Origin: Oscillospiraceae bacterium
GTDB taxonomy: Bacteria; Bacillota; Clostridia; Oscillospirales; Ruminococcaceae
Direction: 5' to 3'
Assembly (NCBI GenBank): GCA_019420135.1
Contig: JAHZHS010000044.1
Span: forward strand, 7,374 to 14,672
DNA length: 7,299 bases
Shown here: positions 5,794-7,299 of the stretch, one piece after another
Numbering within the stretch: the stretch's first letter is position 1
Layout: each line of letters starts with the position of its first letter
Notes under the pieces: model-generated
What the model was told of the DNA's origin: nothing
What the model saw: only the letters and a program-made list of their open reading frames with translations
Databases searched by the model: none
Translations under genes and position numbers: made by a program

Positions 5794-5824
5794 ACAGTAC
5801 GAAATGTATTGCATTTCGTACTGT
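5794..5824. repeat. Perfect 13-bp-arm inverted repeat between prmA and rsmE
   Basis: ACAGTACGAAATG (5794-5806) and CATTTCGTACTGT (5812-5824) are exact inverted arms around TATTG. The surrounding 72-base gap is markedly richer in A and T than the genes on either side. No T run follows on the + strand, so it does not read as a terminator for prmA. The second arm ends seven bases before the rsmE ribosome-binding site. It could be an RNA processing or stabilising hairpin, a small palindromic mobile repeat, or an operator. Confidence 0.85.
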
Positions 5825-5841
5825 GGAAAGAGAGGAACATC

Positions 5842-6573
5842 TTGCCCCACCGTTATTTTACCACCGAGATCGGTTCCGGCCGGGCGGCGCTGACCGGCCC
5901 GGATGCCCACCATCTGGCCGACGTCATGCGCGGCCGGATGGGGGACACGGTGATCCTGTGCGATGCCAACGCCGTGGAGTACACCGGTACCATCACATCG
6001 GTGCAGCCGGGCCGGGTGGAGTTTTCGGTCAGCGAGGGCTACCCCAGCGCCGCCGAACCCGACGTGGAGGTCACCCTCTACGTGGGGTACCCCAAGCAGG
6101 GCAAACTGGAGGAGATCATCCGCCACAGCGTGGAGCTGGGGGTACACCGGGTGGTGCCCTTCTTCAGCCGGTACTGTGTGGCAGCCCCCAAAAAGGAGGA
6201 GGCCAAGCGGGAGCGCTATGCCCGCATTGCCGTGGAGGCGGCCAAACAGTGCGGCCGGGGCATCCTGCCCCAGGTCAGCCTGCCGCTGCCCGATTTTTCC
6301 TCGGTCTGCAAGGAGGCAAAGGACTGCGATCTGGCGCTCTTTTTCTATGAGTGCGGCGGCAGTCCGCTGCGCACACTGCTGACACAGGACAAGGCAGTGC
6401 GCCGCATTGCCCTAATTACCGGCAGCGAGGGAGGATTCTCCCCTGAGGAGGCCGAACTGGCCGCCCGGGCCGGGGCCAGGACGGTGGGGCTGGGCCCCCG
6501 CATCCTGCGGTGTGAGACGGCTCCCCTGGCCGCCCTGGCCGCCGTCATGACGCTGACGGGCAATCTGGAGTGA
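5842..6573 (+). CDS. rsmE: 16S rRNA (uracil-1498-N3)-methyltransferase
   Basis: RsmE methylates N3 of U1498 in 16S rRNA, near the decoding centre of the 30S subunit, using S-adenosylmethionine. The 243 residues equal the usual length of this SPOUT (knotted) methyltransferase. The N-terminal PUA-like part shows MPHRYF and DAHHLADVMRGRMGD (21-35). The SPOUT domain has KLEEIIRHSVELGVHRVVPF (88-107) and RYARIAVEAAKQCGRGILPQV (115-135). Its knot carries LITGSEGGFSPEEAE (191-205; the family usually has GPEGG) and VGLGPRILRCETAPLAAL (215-232). I place the start at TTG 5842: AGAGG (5831-5835) is six bases upstream and the protein then begins like the family. ATG 5809 would begin in the loop of the inverted repeat and lacks a ribosome-binding site. 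Confidence 0.95.
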   Translation: MPHRYFTTEIGSGRAALTGPDAHHLADVMRGRMGDTVILCDANAVEYTGTITSVQPGRVEFSVSEGYPSAAEPDVEVTLYVGYPKQGKLEEIIRHSVELGVHRVVPFFSRYCVAAPKKEEAKRERYARIAVEAAKQCGRGILPQVSLPLPDFSSVCKEAKDCDLALFFYECGGSPLRTLLTQDKAVRRIALITGSEGGFSPEEAELAARAGARTVGLGPRILRCETAPLAALAAVMTLTGNLE

Positions 6574-6641
6574 GCGGCAGCCTCGCCCGTATTCTATGCG
6601 GTTTGCGGGAAAAACGCAACCGGAACGCAAATCTACGAAGG

Positions 6642-6672
6642 ACCGTGGGATCGCCGCGGATCCCGGTTTCTT
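6642..6672 (+). terminator. Probable terminator of prmA-rsmE
   Basis: GGGATC (6647-6652) pairs with GATCCC (6659-6664) around GCCGCG. The stem extends by ACC (6642-6644) with GGT (6665-6667) past a two-base bulge. The tail TTTCTT (6667-6672) is only moderate. A weaker AT-rich hairpin, GACAAAGAA (6676-6684) with TTTTTTGTC (6690-6698), follows, with six T at 6704-6709 that may back it up. The position, 68 bases after the rsmE stop and before the next promoter, fits. Confidence 0.5.
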
Positions 6673-6721
6673 GATGACAAAGAAAATCGTTTTTTGTCTC
6701 CAATTTTTTACAGGTTTGCCG

Positions 6722-6750
6722 TTGTATTCCCCGGCGGGGTCGGGTATAAT
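6722..6750 (+). promoter_or_regulatory. Promoter of the acidic membrane protein gene
   Basis: A perfect TATAAT (6745-6750) has TTGTAT (6722-6727) at the ideal 17-base spacing. That -35 matches only TTG of TTGACA. Start of transcription would be near 6757, giving a leader of about 80 bases. The leader contains CCGGCC-TGCCC-GGCCGG (6770-6786) and GCGCCG-GGAAAA-CGGCGC (6796-6813) hairpins ahead of GGGAGG (6821-6826). Confidence 0.6.
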
Positions 6751-6836
6751 AAAACCAATCTGACCGTGTCCGGCCTGCCCGGCCGGGGCTGGCAAGCGCC
6801 GGGAAAACGGCGCAACGCAAGGGAGGTTGAACCACC

Positions 6837-7073
6837 ATGATGAAAAAGTCTACTTTTGGCGCGGCGCTGGCATTTCTGGCAGCAGCAGCCGGCGTTCTGA
6901 CTGCGGTCGCCCTGTACCTGCGCCGCCGGGAGCAGGAGCTTGACGAGTACGAAAAGCTGCTGTTCAGCGACGAATATGACGATGAGGATGAGGACGACGA
7001 GCAGGACGACACCGCTTCCGCGGATGCCGAACCCATGGCCGACCCCGACGCGGACGGCGACATTTCGTTCTGA
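6837..7073 (+). CDS. Small single-pass membrane protein with acidic tail
   Basis: I do not recognise this family. The 78 residues divide into a short MMKKS start, one hydrophobic segment of about 20 residues (7-27, TFGAALAFLAAAAGVLTAVAL), a basic RRR cluster at 29-31, and a 45-residue tail (34-78). That tail holds 22 Asp or Glu and a single Lys. Basic residues lie on both sides of the membrane segment, so orientation is unclear, though the RRR cluster argues for a cytoplasmic tail. No lipobox cysteine and no clear signal-peptidase site is seen. The first ATG (6837) is ten bases after GGGAGG (6821-6826). The second ATG, the next codon, is a possible alternative. It has its own promoter and terminator. 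The codons and GC content resemble the neighbours, and the separate promoter, site and terminator argue that it is real. Confidence 0.8.
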   Translation: MMKKSTFGAALAFLAAAAGVLTAVALYLRRREQELDEYEKLLFSDEYDDEDEDDEQDDTASADAEPMADPDADGDISF

Positions 7074-7087
7074 AAAGGTTCTGTCCG

Positions 7088-7144
7088 GCCGGGTGGCCGC
7101 CGGCGCACGGCGACGTGCGGCAGGGCGGGTGCCCGGCTTTTTTT
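7088..7144 (+). terminator. Long terminator after the acidic protein gene
   Basis: The outer stem is GCCGGG (7088-7093) with CCCGGC (7132-7137). A TGG/GTG internal loop follows, then CCGCC (7097-7101) with GGCGG (7124-7128), then an apical stem CGCACG (7104-7109) with CGTGCG (7114-7119) closed by GCGA, a GNRA tetraloop. Seven T (7138-7144) follow directly. The T run and outer stem alone would suffice. Confidence 0.9.
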
Positions 7145-7198
7145 ACATCTGAGCCAGCCCTGCGGTGGTAACATCGCGGGGCCGGGAGGAAAGGTATC

Positions 7199-7299
7199 AT
7201 GAAAAGGCTGTTACTTTGGCTGCTCATGGTGGTGGTGTTTGTGGCGCTGCTGCTGGGCGGTACGGTCGGCGCCTTCTACTATATGACCGGGCAGGACGA
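7199..7299 (+). CDS. Start of a gene with an N-terminal membrane segment (truncated by window)
   Basis: ATG 7199 follows GGAGG (7185-7189) at nine bases, with a further AGG closer in. Thirty-three codons are visible before the window ends. They encode a signal-anchor or signal-peptide-like start: MKRLLLW, then a long Leu/Val/Ala core (about 4-21), then GGTVGAFYYMTGQD. No lipobox is evident. An exported or membrane-anchored protein, for example of the cell envelope, is likely, but the family cannot be named from this fragment. A weak extended -10 (TGGTAACAT, 7166-7174) lies just upstream. The preceding terminator makes a separate promoter likely. Confidence 0.75.
   Translation, partial: MKRLLLWLLMVVVFVALLLGGTVGAFYYMTGQD

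Noticed and set aside
5789..5817. Internal promoter for rsmE starting at TTGAAA 5789
   Set aside because: No acceptable -10 occurs 16-18 bases downstream; the sequence there is the second arm of the inverted repeat.
4750..6147. Open frame of 465 codons on the minus strand opposite prmA and rsmE
   Set aside because: The translation is His/Gly/Asp-rich with no family, has no ribosome-binding site, and crosses the inverted repeat and both sense genes.
1..7299. CRISPR array, tRNA, rRNA, IS element, prophage or defence island
   Set aside because: I found no spaced direct repeats, no cloverleaf or rRNA-like sequence, no transposase or integrase motifs and no defence-type domains. The long genes are housekeeping, transport and sporulation genes.

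Overview
This window looks like a piece of chromosome from a GC-rich (clearly above 55% by eye), spore-associated Firmicute of class Clostridia. The Oscillospiraceae/Ruminococcaceae group (Faecalibacterium, Gemmiger and Subdoligranulum relatives) is my best guess. The reasons are an RNase Y tail, SpoVA proteins, Firmicute-type AGGAGG ribosome-binding sites, and strong GC-rich hairpin terminators. The genus is inferred; no rRNA or other marker is present.

Layout, left to right. (1) Positions 2-436 (+) hold the 3' end of rny, closed by a good intrinsic terminator. (2) Positions 721-1905 (+) encode an MFS transporter behind an extended -10 promoter and a leader that can fold from its predicted first base almost to the ribosome-binding site. 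(3) Positions 1919-2016 hold two hairpins that terminate the converging + and - transcripts. (4) The minus strand then carries, in transcription order, a GNAT acetyltransferase (4699-4133), spoVAC (4079-3639), a strong terminator, spoVAD (3487-2477) and spoVAE/spoVAEb (2473-2117). (5) Divergently from the GNAT gene, prmA (4849-5769) and rsmE (5842-6573) form a + strand ribosome-modification pair. A 13-bp-arm perfect inverted repeat sits in the 72-bp gap between them. (6) Positions 6837-7073 (+) encode a 78-residue single-pass membrane protein with an extremely acidic tail, with its own promoter and a long terminator. (7) From 7199 a new gene with an N-terminal membrane segment runs off the window.

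Functionally the window mixes housekeeping genes (mRNA decay by RNase Y; methylation of ribosomal protein L11 and of 16S rRNA) with the reduced SpoVAC-D-E set, which moves dipicolinic acid across the spore inner membrane. spoVAC appears to be transcriptionally split from spoVAD-spoVAE by a strong terminator. Each of the two units has a candidate forespore-type (sigma-G/F-like) promoter upstream.

I see no CRISPR array, tRNA, rRNA, transposase, phage gene or evident defence system. The best leads for a second look are the split spoVA operon and its candidate promoters, the AT-rich palindrome before rsmE, the folded leader of the transporter, and the acidic mini membrane protein.
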